Origin: an uncultured Clostridia bacterium
GTDB lineage: Bacteria > Bacillota > Clostridia > Christensenellales > Aristaeellaceae
DNA length: 41,975 nt
Reading direction: 5' to 3'
Assembly (NCBI GenBank): GCA_946536315.1
Contig: CAMNEH010000012.1
Location: 1 to 41,975, forward strand
The position numbers were made by a program, and so were the translations under genes. Below, piece by piece: positions 23,482-31,824 of the stretch. The notes under the pieces are model-generated. The model did no database searches. It was not told where the DNA came from and worked only from the letters and a program-made list of their open reading frames with translations. Numbering within the stretch: position 1 is the first letter of the stretch; the number at the start of each line of letters is the position of its first letter.

Positions 23482-26370
23482 TCAGCAAAAGACTTCAAAG
23501 AACAGCGCTTTCTTCGGCCGGTCCCCGAGAAAATACGGGAGCTGGCGGTCGAAGGCCTCTTTTGTGTCGGCCGAAATGTATTCAAACCCGACGCTGGTGA
23601 CCCAGCCCCAGGCCGTGGCGCTGTGGGCAGATGTGACCGCCTTCAGTCCGTGCCCCCTCAGCAGGCCGGTCCCCCTGTTGTTGACCATGAGGATGCGGAT
23701 TTGACTGTTCAGCGGCTTGTTCCAGACGCTGTTCATATCATAGAAGAACGAAAGGTCACCCACCAGCAGGAAACAGCGCCGGTCTTCCGCTACGGCGCAC
23801 TGGCCGAGGAAGGTCGACGTGCAGCCGTCGATGCCGTTGGTGCCCATGTTGCAGAATACCTGCACGCCCGGCTGCAGATGGTACCGCCTCGAATCGAAAA
23901 AGCTCTGCCCGACCGCCAGGTGCAGCAACGAACCCGCGGGCACGGACGGGATCAGCCGGCTCTGCACATAGTGCGCGCTGAACTGATCGGGCGCCGGGTC
24001 CGGATACCGGTCCACATATTCCTTCCAGCGGCGGTAGTATTCCCCGTCGTTGCGATTTTCGCCCGCATGGTCCGCGAACCAGCGAAAAAAGTAGTCCTGC
24101 GTCGCCTCAATCACGGAGGTGAGCCTGAAATAGAAATCCCTGACCTTCCCGTCCGGCGTCACGCTCCAGTGGCGGATGCTGCCGGGGCCCTGCCGCACCT
24201 TGTACGTCAGCGGGTCGTTCATCAGGCGTTTCCCGCCTACGGACACCAGGATCTCCGGCGCGAGGCTGTCATTGAATTCCTGCTGAGAAATGGCGTTCAG
24301 CATGTTATACGGCTTCAGCGAGCACGCGCAGTCGAGGTTGGAGATAAAGTCCGTCACGATCACGCAGTTGTAACTGGCGGCGAAACGCTCGATCTGCTTC
24401 TTTTGCTCTTCGGTCGGCGGAGGATTCTGCCCGTACACCACCAGCACGCGCCGGCTCTTCAGCAGCTCGCTCACCCAGCGCATCATCACGCCGTCCCCGT
24501 CGCAGGGGCTGACGCGCAGCAAATGCCGCGGGATCCGTTCTTCCGGCAGACGCCAGTGCTCGGCGGCGACCCTCGCGCCGAGGGGAATGTTGTTGATCGG
24601 CACGTTGATATGCACGGGGCCGAAGCCGTGGTGGACCGTTTCCAGAATGCATTCGGAGACATCGCGGCGGGTCTGGTAATCCGCGTAGTAGCCGTCGCCT
24701 TCGGGCAGCGTGATCTCCTTGCGGATCACGTCCCGGAACACGTGGCGCTGGGGAATCGTCTGGTCCTCGCCCTGCTCGTGGAATATTTCGTACCGGTCCG
24801 CCGTGATCATGATCAGCGGCACGCCGGTGTAATACGCCTCCGTCACGGCCGGCAGATAATTGCTGACCGCCGTGCCGCTGGTGCACACGCAGGCGACCGG
24901 CTGCTGCAGCTGCGCGGCGATGCCGAGACCGTAGTATCCGGCGCTGCGCTCGTCCGTCACGCTGTGCAGCACGAACTGGTCCTGGTTGTACTCGAACATC
25001 CTCACCAGCGGCACATCGCGTCCGCCGGGGGAAAGCACAATGTGCCGGACGCCGTAGTCCCTGAGCAGGGTCACGAGGGTCAGGATTTTTTTGAACTCGG
25101 GATGGGCCTTCAGCGTCTCCGGTTCCGCTCCCGTCCGGGTGGCGCGGCGGGCGTTCTCTACCTTCATCGTCCGTTCGGTCTCCGCGTGACGTCCGGTAGG
25201 CTTGGCCAGCGCGTCCCGCAGCCATTCCATCGCGCGTTCCTTTTCGGTTTTCAGCAGCGCGTCGACCTGGTCGTAATCGATCGGCCTGCGGTACCGTCCG
25301 CCGTGCAGGGCGCTCCCGGGTTTTTCGACCAGGCGGTCCGTCAGCCCCAGCACGGACGCGACCGTCTGAAAGCGCGCACCGCCGCGGTCACTGTTGACGA
25401 TCGCCACATACGGCCTGTGAAAGATGATGCCGAAGCACGTGCCGTGGTGGGAATCCGTCAGCAGATAATCCGCGTGCCGGATGTAATACAGGAACTGCTC
25501 CACCGAAATCCCGCGCAGCAGTTTGCCCGCCTGCCATTTGCCGTCGAAGAGCTGGCTTTCCCGCATGCCGGGGATCGTCAGGATCTCCAGCTGCTCGCGC
25601 TCCGCGATCGCGACGGCGGCGGCTTCCTTTTCCGGCGTCGGGTCCAGAATGTAGCAAAGCAGGTATCTGGCGGGACGCTCGTCGCTGACCTGGTCCGCCA
25701 GCGCCTCATACCGCTCCCGCCCGCAGAGGAACACGGGATCAAATACCTGGTCCACCTGCAGGCCGAAGCGTTTCCGGCAGATCTGGACGCCGTTCTTTTC
25801 GCGGACGCTGATGGCGTCAAACCGGTTCAGGAAATCCACCGTCGTCGCCAGGGTCTCCTCGTCGGTTTCAAAATCGTTCCGGCCCAGGGAAGTGGAGAAG
25901 GCGATCTTCTTTTTGTCCTTTTCCACAAAATCGAGGAAGAACGTATATCCCAGAAACTGATAATATACCGGCACCCACAGCTGATCGGAGCCCAGCATAA
26001 AGGAATCGCAAAGCTGGTTGAACTCAAACATTTGACTGAAAGAGCGCTCCCGGCCGATGAGGAAGTGCTTTTTCAGGAAATTGATCGCCTGCTGGGTCTC
26101 GGGCTCCCAGGGCAGTCCGTCCACCTTCGTGATGGGCACGAGGAGCGGTTTCAGTCCCATGTCCTGAAGAACCGAGCACAGGGAATAGTAGGTCAGGATG
26201 CTGCCGTAATTGGAAGAAAACCACCACCCGACGATCCCGATGTCAAACGGCGCTGCCTGGCGCGGCGCCGCCGCTTCCGGCGCTTCGGCGGGCAGGTCCT
26301 GTGCCGCCTGCCCGCCGTCCGCCGTTTCTTTATGATCATTTTCGTGATGCCACGGCCACCGCTTCATCAT
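23482..26370 (-). CDS. polysaccharide pyruvyl transferase fused to a MenD-like ThDP enzyme
   Basis: 962 residues in one unbroken frame. Residues about 42-395 are a polysaccharide pyruvyl transferase (FDIGIVGWWFSSNYGSILTYY, MLGSDQLW, TDSHHGTCFG). After a linker of about 30 residues, about 420-962 resemble MenD. Shared features are LSPGGRDVPLV; TDERSAGYYGLG with the ThDP-activating Glu 474; CTSGTAVSNYLPAVTEAYYTGVPL; ITADR; and a ThDP/Mg motif LVGDLSFFYDMN (GDLS at 871-874) ending in VNNRGTG (897 on). MenD joins 2-oxoglutarate to isochorismate; no other men gene is here, so a glycan-linked 2-oxo-acid reaction is likelier (inference). An ATG at 26421 would sit at the transcription start; the tandem ATGs at 26370/26367 follow GGAGG and GGAG. 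An internal ATG in the linker might allow a free MenD-like product. Confidence 0.85.
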   Translation of the reverse strand: MMKRWPWHHENDHKETADGGQAAQDLPAEAPEAAAPRQAAPFDIGIVGWWFSSNYGSILTYYSLCSVLQDMGLKPLLVPITKVDGLPWEPETQQAINFLKKHFLIGRERSFSQMFEFNQLCDSFMLGSDQLWVPVYYQFLGYTFFLDFVEKDKKKIAFSTSLGRNDFETDEETLATTVDFLNRFDAISVREKNGVQICRKRFGLQVDQVFDPVFLCGRERYEALADQVSDERPARYLLCYILDPTPEKEAAAVAIAEREQLEILTIPGMRESQLFDGKWQAGKLLRGISVEQFLYYIRHADYLLTDSHHGTCFGIIFHRPYVAIVNSDRGGARFQTVASVLGLTDRLVEKPGSALHGGRYRRPIDYDQVDALLKTEKERAMEWLRDALAKPTGRHAETERTMKVENARRATRTGAEPETLKAHPEFKKILTLVTLLRDYGVRHIVLSPGGRDVPLVRMFEYNQDQFVLHSVTDERSAGYYGLGIAAQLQQPVACVCTSGTAVSNYLPAVTEAYYTGVPLIMITADRYEIFHEQGEDQTIPQRHVFRDVIRKEITLPEGDGYYADYQTRRDVSECILETVHHGFGPVHINVPINNIPLGARVAAEHWRLPEERIPRHLLRVSPCDGDGVMMRWVSELLKSRRVLVVYGQNPPPTEEQKKQIERFAASYNCVIVTDFISNLDCACSLKPYNMLNAISQQEFNDSLAPEILVSVGGKRLMNDPLTYKVRQGPGSIRHWSVTPDGKVRDFYFRLTSVIEATQDYFFRWFADHAGENRNDGEYYRRWKEYVDRYPDPAPDQFSAHYVQSRLIPSVPAGSLLHLAVGQSFFDSRRYHLQPGVQVFCNMGTNGIDGCTSTFLGQCAVAEDRRCFLLVGDLSFFYDMNSVWNKPLNSQIRILMVNNRGTGLLRGHGLKAVTSAHSATAWGWVTSVGFEYISADTKEAFDRQLPYFLGDRPKKALFFEVFC

Positions 26371-26427
26371 GCGCTCCGTTTCCTCCGCCTTTTTGCTCTG
26401 CATACCGTGCGCCGGCTGCATATCCGA

Positions 26428-26456
26428 ATTATAAACGAATTCCGTGCGAATGACAA
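26428..26456 (-). promoter_or_regulatory. sigma-A-type promoter of the pyruvyl-transferase/MenD fusion gene
   Basis: TTGTCA at 26456-26451, 17-nt spacer, TATAAT at 26433-26428. It places the transcript start near 26420, which argues against the first ATG at 26421 as the protein start. Confidence 0.82.
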
Positions 26457-26470
26457 GGGCCGTGTGGCGC

Positions 26471-27475
26471 TCACTGCGCCGCAGGCTGAAGTTGGATGCT
26501 TCCCGAGGTCGTGCCGACGTCCAGGCTGCCGCTGCCGTCGCCGCAGACGTAGCGGTCGGACTGCCTGCTCAGCGGCAGGTCATAATGGATGCCGCCGCTG
26601 ACCGTGGCCAGCTTTGCGGTAAATCCAGGATCTTCGGGCAGGGAAAGCCGGACGTCGCCGGAGGTCGCAGCGACCTTGACCGCGGAGAACGCGCCGAACG
26701 CAGCGGTCACGGTGCCGCTGGTGCTGCCCACGTCCGCGTCCGTCACGCGCCCGATGTCCAGGGTGACGTTTCCGGACGTTGAGGCGGCTTTGAGCGACGT
26801 GACGCTTTCGCCCGAAACGCTGACGAGCCCCGAGGTCGTGCTGGCGTTCACGCTGTCCGCGCTTTCCAGCGTCAGCCGGATATTGCCGGATGTCGCGCTG
26901 GCCTCGGCCGCCTCCGCGCTGCCGGAAAGGGCCAGGGAAACATTCCCGGAGGTCACGCCGGCAGCGACCCGCCGGACCGTCGCCGCCGCGTCGATGTCGC
27001 CGGACGTCGTGCTCAGCGTCAGGCGCTCCGCCTGAAGGGCCGGGATGCTGAGATCGCCGGACGTCGCGCTGATGCTGACGCTGTCGAACACAGCGCCCTC
27101 CGGCAGGCTGAGGGTCAGCGTTTTCCGCGGATTCAGGCTCAGGCGGAAGCCGGACCGGGCGTACTGCACCCTGAGCGTATCCCCGTCCACCCACCAGCGC
27201 ATGCGCAGGTCGTCGCCGATCGGCTTTTCAGAGGTTTCGGTCAGGCTGATCCCCGTCCCGCTGTGATACGTCACATTGACCCGGCCGTCGACCCAGTGGA
27301 TGTCCAGGTTCCTGACGGGCTGAGCGATTTCGGCGTCGCCCGCCGTGTACTTGTCGGCGTGCTCGTAGGTGAATCCGGCAGCGTTCAGGATGCCGCTGAG
27401 CGCGACGACGACCGCCGCGATCAGGATCAAAGCGCAGAGGATCATGGCGCACTTGAGGAATTTGGCGTTTTTCAT
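26471..27475 (-). CDS. DUF4097 family beta-repeat protein
   Basis: 334 residues with an N-terminal membrane anchor (about 8-32) and a long beta-helix-like body. The phrase TSG recurs about every 18-22 residues (for example ATSGDLSI, TTSGDIDA, VTSGNVSL, ATSGNIRL), the hallmark of DUF4097. The protein is expected outside the membrane, anchored at its N-terminus. The ATG at 27475 overlaps the anti-sigma stop by ATGA. Family members often sit next to ECF sigma/anti-sigma genes and are thought to sense or respond to envelope conditions; the mechanism is not established. Confidence 0.9.
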   Translation of the reverse strand: MKNAKFLKCAMILCALILIAAVVVALSGILNAAGFTYEHADKYTAGDAEIAQPVRNLDIHWVDGRVNVTYHSGTGISLTETSEKPIGDDLRMRWWVDGDTLRVQYARSGFRLSLNPRKTLTLSLPEGAVFDSVSISATSGDLSIPALQAERLTLSTTSGDIDAAATVRRVAAGVTSGNVSLALSGSAEAAEASATSGNIRLTLESADSVNASTTSGLVSVSGESVTSLKAASTSGNVTLDIGRVTDADVGSTSGTVTAAFGAFSAVKVAATSGDVRLSLPEDPGFTAKLATVSGGIHYDLPLSRQSDRYVCGDGSGSLDVGTTSGSIQLQPAAQ

Positions 27476-28212
27476 TGCAGGTGGCTCCTTTTCCCAATGA
27501 TTTCAAGGGCGATCAGTCCGATGCCGGCGATCGCGCCGAGCGCCAGCAGTACGCTGGTCAGCGTGATTTTCCCGCCGGACAGGATCACGTTCATCATGTT
27601 CACAAACAGCACGGCGTCCACGCCCAGCACGACCAGCCAGCGCCTGCTTCCGCCCAGCAGTTTCCGGGCGGGCCGCGCCTTCAGCGCGAACGGCAGGAAC
27701 AGCACGCTCAGCCCGAACAGCGACGCGCTGGACGCGATCCAGAACCAGTTTCCGCCGCTGAACAGGCAGGTGACGGCCAGCAGCACCTGCAGGCTGACGC
27801 AGAACGCGCAGAAGGTCCAGAACAGCTTGTTCTCCGGGACCAGGATCGGCACGACGATCAGGGACGCGGCGACCATGAGCGCCGCCAGCACCACGAAAAA
27901 CCAGTCCAGCGCGTGCCCGGTGGCCAGGTTGACGATCAGGCACACTAAGATCGGGATCATGAACAGCCCGGAAATGAGCGCCCCGACCGCCGTGGACCGC
28001 CGCCTGAATCGCTTGGCGCCATACTGCACCACTTCGTTTTTTTCCGTCCGGAGCCCGTTTTCAAGCTCCGTCTTCCTGAGGCGCGCGAGCATGCCGCTGC
28101 ATTCCGGGCATTCCCGCAGATGCGCGTCCACCAGCGCCCGGCTCTGCTCGCTGCAGGCCTCGTCGGCGTACAGCGGCAGCAGGTCGCGTATTACGGCGCA
28201 ATCCAATTTCAT
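27472..28212 (-). CDS. zinc-finger (zf-HC2) transmembrane anti-sigma factor
   Basis: 246 residues. The N-terminal segment RDLLPLYADEACSEQSRALVDAHLRECPEC carries the H-x3-C-x2-C zinc-binding anti-sigma signature (around residues 29-37). About six hydrophobic segments follow (from about 75 onward), more than the single helix of simple anti-sigma factors. It should hold the sigma factor at the membrane until a signal is received. The ATG at 28212 overlaps the sigma gene stop (ATGA), ensuring coupled synthesis. The frame is open upstream to 28659, but that is the wrong frame of the sigma gene. Confidence 0.88.
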   Translation of the reverse strand: MKLDCAVIRDLLPLYADEACSEQSRALVDAHLRECPECSGMLARLRKTELENGLRTEKNEVVQYGAKRFRRRSTAVGALISGLFMIPILVCLIVNLATGHALDWFFVVLAALMVAASLIVVPILVPENKLFWTFCAFCVSLQVLLAVTCLFSGGNWFWIASSASLFGLSVLFLPFALKARPARKLLGGSRRWLVVLGVDAVLFVNMMNVILSGGKITLTSVLLALGAIAGIGLIALEIIGKRSHLQ

Positions 28213-28694
28213 TGCTCCTCCATCCTCTCCTGTAATCTGATCCTGGCCCGGTGGTATGTGACCCGCGCCCAGTTTTCCGTCTTGTGGAAAATCGTTCCGA
28301 TTTCCCGGAAGCTCAGCTCGCCGAACACCCTCAGCTCGAACACCTCGCGGTAGGGCTCCTCCAGCCCGTGCAGCGCCAGGTGGATCCGGAAGGACGCGTC
28401 CTTCGCCGCCACTGCGCGTTCCACGCTCTTTTCCGGGCTCGGCGCTTCCTCCGGCATCGGGTCCAGCCGGCTGCGGCGGCGCTGCTCGTCGATGAACAGG
28501 TTTTTTGCGATCGCACACAGCCAGGTCACCTGGTCCGCCTCGCCGCGGTACGCGCCCTGCTTCGCGAACGCCCGGAAAAACGTTTCCTGCGTGATCTCCT
28601 CCGCGGTGCCGCGATCCTTTGTCAGCGTCATCGCGTAGGAAAACACCCGCATATAACACGCCTCATACAGCCGCTCGCACTGTTCCTGGGTCAC
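28209..28694 (-). CDS. ECF-type RNA polymerase sigma-70 factor
   Basis: 161-residue extracytoplasmic-function sigma factor. Region 2 spans about 8-75 (YEACYMRVFSYAMTLTKDRGTAEEITQETFFRAF, with WLCAIAKNLFID at the end of 2.4) and region 4 about 105-158 (LEEPYREVFELRVFGELSFREIG, then a helix-turn-helix that binds the -35 box). The start is GTG at 28694, with AGGAGG at good spacing. Located first in an operon with its anti-sigma factor and DUF4097 protein. Two promoters lie upstream, one of ECF type, suggesting positive autoregulation. Confidence 0.94.
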   Translation of the reverse strand: MTQEQCERLYEACYMRVFSYAMTLTKDRGTAEEITQETFFRAFAKQGAYRGEADQVTWLCAIAKNLFIDEQRRRSRLDPMPEEAPSPEKSVERAVAAKDASFRIHLALHGLEEPYREVFELRVFGELSFREIGTIFHKTENWARVTYHRARIRLQERMEEQ

Positions 28695-28725
28695 ATCCTC
28701 ACCTCCTTTCGTCCGGGATCACCGG

Positions 28726-28754
28726 TTAGACGGTCGAACACGCGATTCGTTACA
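28726..28754 (-). promoter_or_regulatory. ECF-type promoter, probable autoregulation site
   Basis: TGTAAC at 28754-28749, exactly 16 nt, then CGTCTAA beginning at 28732. This -35/-10 pair resembles ECF promoters (AAC core and CGTC) rather than sigma-A ones. A long A/T tract directly upstream could act as an UP element. It lies about 32 nt before the GTG start of the sigma gene. Confidence 0.75.
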
Positions 28755-28791
28755 AAAAAATAAAAAAATTTAGGGAATTTTTCGCGCCTCC

Positions 28792-28820
28792 ATCATACCA
28801 GTATCCCCCTTTTTTGTCAA
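28792..28820 (-). promoter_or_regulatory. sigma-A-type extended -10 promoter of the sigma operon
   Basis: A perfect TTGACA at 28820-28815, 17-nt spacer, TATGAT at 28797-28792, preceded by TG one base away (extended -10). It would provide basal expression of the sigma operon upstream of the ECF-type promoter. Confidence 0.82.
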
Positions 28821-28889
28821 AAAAACGGGAGGATTTGGCCGGACGCCGGCGAATATAGCTGGTGACATAGACTGAACGGAGGAAACGGT

Positions 28890-29324
28890 ATGAAAAACTT
28901 CAGAAAAGGCTGGATGGGCGACCGGCGGCGTCCCGACGCGGAGGAATGCCCGCCGCCCGCCGGACGGGAGGCCTCGCAGGCGCTGGTGGACCTGGCGAGC
29001 GAAAGCTGGCGGCTGGCGCAGCAGGTGCGGCGGGCTGTGCCCGCCATGGAGCCGATGGCTGCGGAGCGGTTTATGAGCCAGTTTGAATGGTATATGCGCA
29101 AGGTGCATGCCGTGCTGGACGAAGCCGGCCTGCGCGCCGTGGACCTGACCGGTGAAAAATACACCGTGGGCCTCGCGGTCACCCCCCTGAACCTGGAGGA
29201 TTTCCCCGAGAGCGTGGACATGCGCTTCCGCATCGCGCAGATGGTGGAGCCCGTCATCATGGAGAACAACCGGCTCAGGAAGCCCGGCACCGTCATGCTC
29301 AGCGAGGAATTGGAGGAACAGTAA
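28890..29324 (+). CDS. small GrpE-like protein of an Hsp70 operon
   Basis: 144-residue soluble protein. Its N-terminal half is charged and Pro-rich, then helical (about 30-85). The C-terminal segment MVEPVIMENNRLRKPGTVMLSEE (about 117-139) resembles the C-terminal beta domain of GrpE, where a V-E-V-x-Q...G-Y...LRPA-x-V pattern contacts the Hsp70 nucleotide domain. Its position, immediately before the Hsp70-like gene (stop TAA followed directly by ATG), supports a nucleotide-exchange role, but similarity is weak and this is inference. The ATG at 28890 has GGAGG 7 nt upstream. It is the first gene of a four-gene operon transcribed away from the sigma operon. Confidence 0.75.
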   Translation: MKNFRKGWMGDRRRPDAEECPPPAGREASQALVDLASESWRLAQQVRRAVPAMEPMAAERFMSQFEWYMRKVHAVLDEAGLRAVDLTGEKYTVGLAVTPLNLEDFPESVDMRFRIAQMVEPVIMENNRLRKPGTVMLSEELEEQ

Positions 29325-31796
29325 ATGCAGTATATCGGGATTGATCTGGGCACCACCAACAGCGCGATCTGCTCCTTTGACGGGACCGACACCCGCATTT
29401 GGAAAAGCCCGGAGCAGAACAACGTCACCCCCTCCGCGATCTATGTGGACCGGCGGGGACACCGCTTCTACGGCCGCAGGGCGTATGAAATGGCCCCGGC
29501 GGATGAGCGGAACGCGGCGACGCTGTTCAAGCGCTACCTGGGCACGAGCATGAAATTTACCCTGGAACGCACGGGCGACACCCTGACGCCGGAGGAATGC
29601 AGCGCGGAGATCCTCCGCGTGCTGTACGGCTACCTGCCCGCCGAATGGCAGAACAGCCCGGACACGGTGACGGTCATCACCGTGCCCGCGGCGTTCAACC
29701 AGATGAAGAAGGACGCGACCATGGAAGCGGCGCGCCTGGCCAGCCTCGGACAGGTCGCGCTGATGCAGGAGCCTGTCGCCGCGGTCATGAGCATCATGAA
29801 GTCCGCGCCCATTGACGGCGCGTTCCTGATTTATGACCTGGGCGGCGGCACGTTTGACGTGTCCGTGGCGGAGCATATCGGCGGGCAGGTGCGCCTCCTG
29901 GCCCAGGGCGGGAAGGAAATGTGCGGCGGAAGGGACTGGGACCGCCTGCTGTTCCACAGCGTGGTCGTCCCCTGGCTGCGCGAGCGCTTCCGCCTGCCGG
30001 ACAACCTGATGCAGAGCGCCGATTACCGCCGGCTCAGGCAGCTGGCGCTGTTCGCGTGCGAGCAGGCAAAAATCGAACTCTCTGCCCGGGAGGAAGCCTA
30101 TGTGCAGATGGACGAAGCCGTGATCGGCTGCAAGGACCTGGACGGGAAGGAGCTCTACCTGGACATCTCCGTCACCCGGAATCAGCTGACCGGCCTGATC
30201 CGGGACCTGCTGGCTTCCACTGTCGAAGTGTCCCGGGAGGTGATCCGGAAGTCCGGCCTGCGGGACGAGGGCATCCGCAAGATCGTGTTCGTCGGGGGCC
30301 CGACCGTCTATCCCCCGCTGCAGGAGTACGTGATGAAGGCGCTGAAGATCGCGGAAAAGGGGACCGCGGACCCCATGACCGCCGTGGCCGAGGGCGCGGC
30401 GATCTATGCCGAGTCTATCGACTGGTCGCAGGCGGACCACCGCCCGCAGGAAACCTACCGCCACGCCGAGGAGAACGATTTCGATATCCGCTACGAGCAG
30501 CGCGTTTCCGGTGATGAAGCGCGCGTAGCCGTCATTCAGCGCGGCGGCGAGGATTTCTCGGCCGAGCTGACGGCCGAGGCCGACGGCTGGACCAGTGGCA
30601 GGATGCGCTTCACGGCGCGCGGCATGCTGACCGCGCCGATGCGCGCCGCGGGGGAGAACGTCTTCCGCCTGAGCCTCTACGACGCCCACGGCCAGCCGGT
30701 CACGCTCCGGGAGGACCGGCTGCTGATCCGGCGCGTCGCCGCCTCGGTGACGGCGGTGCCCTCCTCGCACGCCATCGCCATCAAGGCGCTGGACCGGGTA
30801 GGCGGCCAGGCCGTGCCCGTTTATCTGGTGATGGAAAACGAGCGCCTGCCCAAGCGCGGGTCGCTGACCCTGCGCTCAGGCAAGCGCCTGGTCGCGGGCA
30901 GCGCGGAGGCCATCGTGTTCACCCTCTGGGAGGGAGAAATCAAGGAGCCGATCGAGGATAACCGCTATATCGGCATTTACCGGATCCCCGGCACCAGCTT
31001 TTCGTCCGGCGTGATCGCGGTCGGCGCCGAGGTGGTGTGTGAATATGAAATCGACGAATCCGGCCATCTGCGCCTGGGCGTCACGATCCCGTCCGTCGGC
31101 GCGGTGTTCGCCAACCAGAATTACTACAGCCGGGCCGAGGGCCAGCTGGACCTGCAGGATCCCTCCGCCCTGATGCAGGCCGCCAACCGGCTGGAGCGCC
31201 GCGTGATGCAGCTGAGCGGGACGATCATGGACTTCCGCCTGCTCAGCACGCTGCGCGAGCTGCGCGACATCCGCGAAGGACTGCAGAGCGAGGACCCGGA
31301 ACAGGTGCAGGAGGCGGCCAATCGCCTGCTGGAATGCCAGCGCACGGTCGCGAAGTTCCGCCAGGAACACCTCAAGGAATTCCGGGTGGTCGACCTGAAC
31401 TCGTACCGCAGCCTGATGCATCGGTACTGGGACGACCTCAGCGAAACGGACCAGGCCATGCTGGACAGCCTGTATGATTCCGCCCGCCAGGCGATCGATC
31501 ACTACGGCGACACCTACGAAACCATCCTGAACCAGTACCGCAGCCGCGGCTGGATGGCCCTGCAGCAGTGCCACCGCTTCCTCGACGAGCAATTCGAGAT
31601 CCGCGTATCGCGGCCGGGGGATTACCGTGATCCGCAGCGCTTCAGTCAGCTGAAGGAGGAGGGCCGCGCGTGCATCGAGGCCAAGGATTACGGCAAGCTG
31701 AAAATGGTCATCTCCGAGCTGAATCGTCTGAAGAAGCCGGACCTGGCGCCGGATACGGAAGACATGTTTGAACAGGTGAGCGTGCTGCTGGGCTGA
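29325..31796 (+). CDS. Hsp70-family ATPase with extended C-terminus
   Basis: 823-residue DnaK-type protein. The ATPase domain (about 1-385) has IGIDLGTTNSAI (phosphate 1), YDLGGGTFDVSV (phosphate 2) and IVFVGGPTVYPPLQEYV (adenosine motif). Two further parts follow: a beta-rich region about 390-600 and a long helical region about 610-823, together roughly 200 residues longer than in DnaK, with little recognisable substrate-binding-domain sequence and no EEVD/acidic tail. It is therefore a divergent Hsp70, not the housekeeping DnaK. Start ATG at 29325 follows the previous stop without a gap. Neighbours are a GrpE-like protein, a zinc-ribbon/TPR membrane protein and a J-like protein, which together suggest a dedicated chaperone machine. 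Confidence 0.9.
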   Translation: MQYIGIDLGTTNSAICSFDGTDTRIWKSPEQNNVTPSAIYVDRRGHRFYGRRAYEMAPADERNAATLFKRYLGTSMKFTLERTGDTLTPEECSAEILRVLYGYLPAEWQNSPDTVTVITVPAAFNQMKKDATMEAARLASLGQVALMQEPVAAVMSIMKSAPIDGAFLIYDLGGGTFDVSVAEHIGGQVRLLAQGGKEMCGGRDWDRLLFHSVVVPWLRERFRLPDNLMQSADYRRLRQLALFACEQAKIELSAREEAYVQMDEAVIGCKDLDGKELYLDISVTRNQLTGLIRDLLASTVEVSREVIRKSGLRDEGIRKIVFVGGPTVYPPLQEYVMKALKIAEKGTADPMTAVAEGAAIYAESIDWSQADHRPQETYRHAEENDFDIRYEQRVSGDEARVAVIQRGGEDFSAELTAEADGWTSGRMRFTARGMLTAPMRAAGENVFRLSLYDAHGQPVTLREDRLLIRRVAASVTAVPSSHAIAIKALDRVGGQAVPVYLVMENERLPKRGSLTLRSGKRLVAGSAEAIVFTLWEGEIKEPIEDNRYIGIYRIPGTSFSSGVIAVGAEVVCEYEIDESGHLRLGVTIPSVGAVFANQNYYSRAEGQLDLQDPSALMQAANRLERRVMQLSGTIMDFRLLSTLRELRDIREGLQSEDPEQVQEAANRLLECQRTVAKFRQEHLKEFRVVDLNSYRSLMHRYWDDLSETDQAMLDSLYDSARQAIDHYGDTYETILNQYRSRGWMALQQCHRFLDEQFEIRVSRPGDYRDPQRFSQLKEEGRACIEAKDYGKLKMVISELNRLKKPDLAPDTEDMFEQVSVLLG

Positions 31797-31824
31797 AAGG
31801 GACGCGCCTCCGGGAGGAAATACA

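Noticed and set aside
24305-25225. Alternative 306-codon frame inside the pyruvyl-transferase/MenD gene, as a sign of a frameshift between the two domains
   Set aside because: The main frame carries all MenD motifs without a break; the alternative is an Arg/Ala-rich shadow.
28821-28889. Promoter of the Hsp70 operon
   Set aside because: The only candidates (TATAGC near 28854 and CATAGA near 28867) lack a -35 box at the right distance, and no TGTAAC-N16-CGTC element is present; no call is made.
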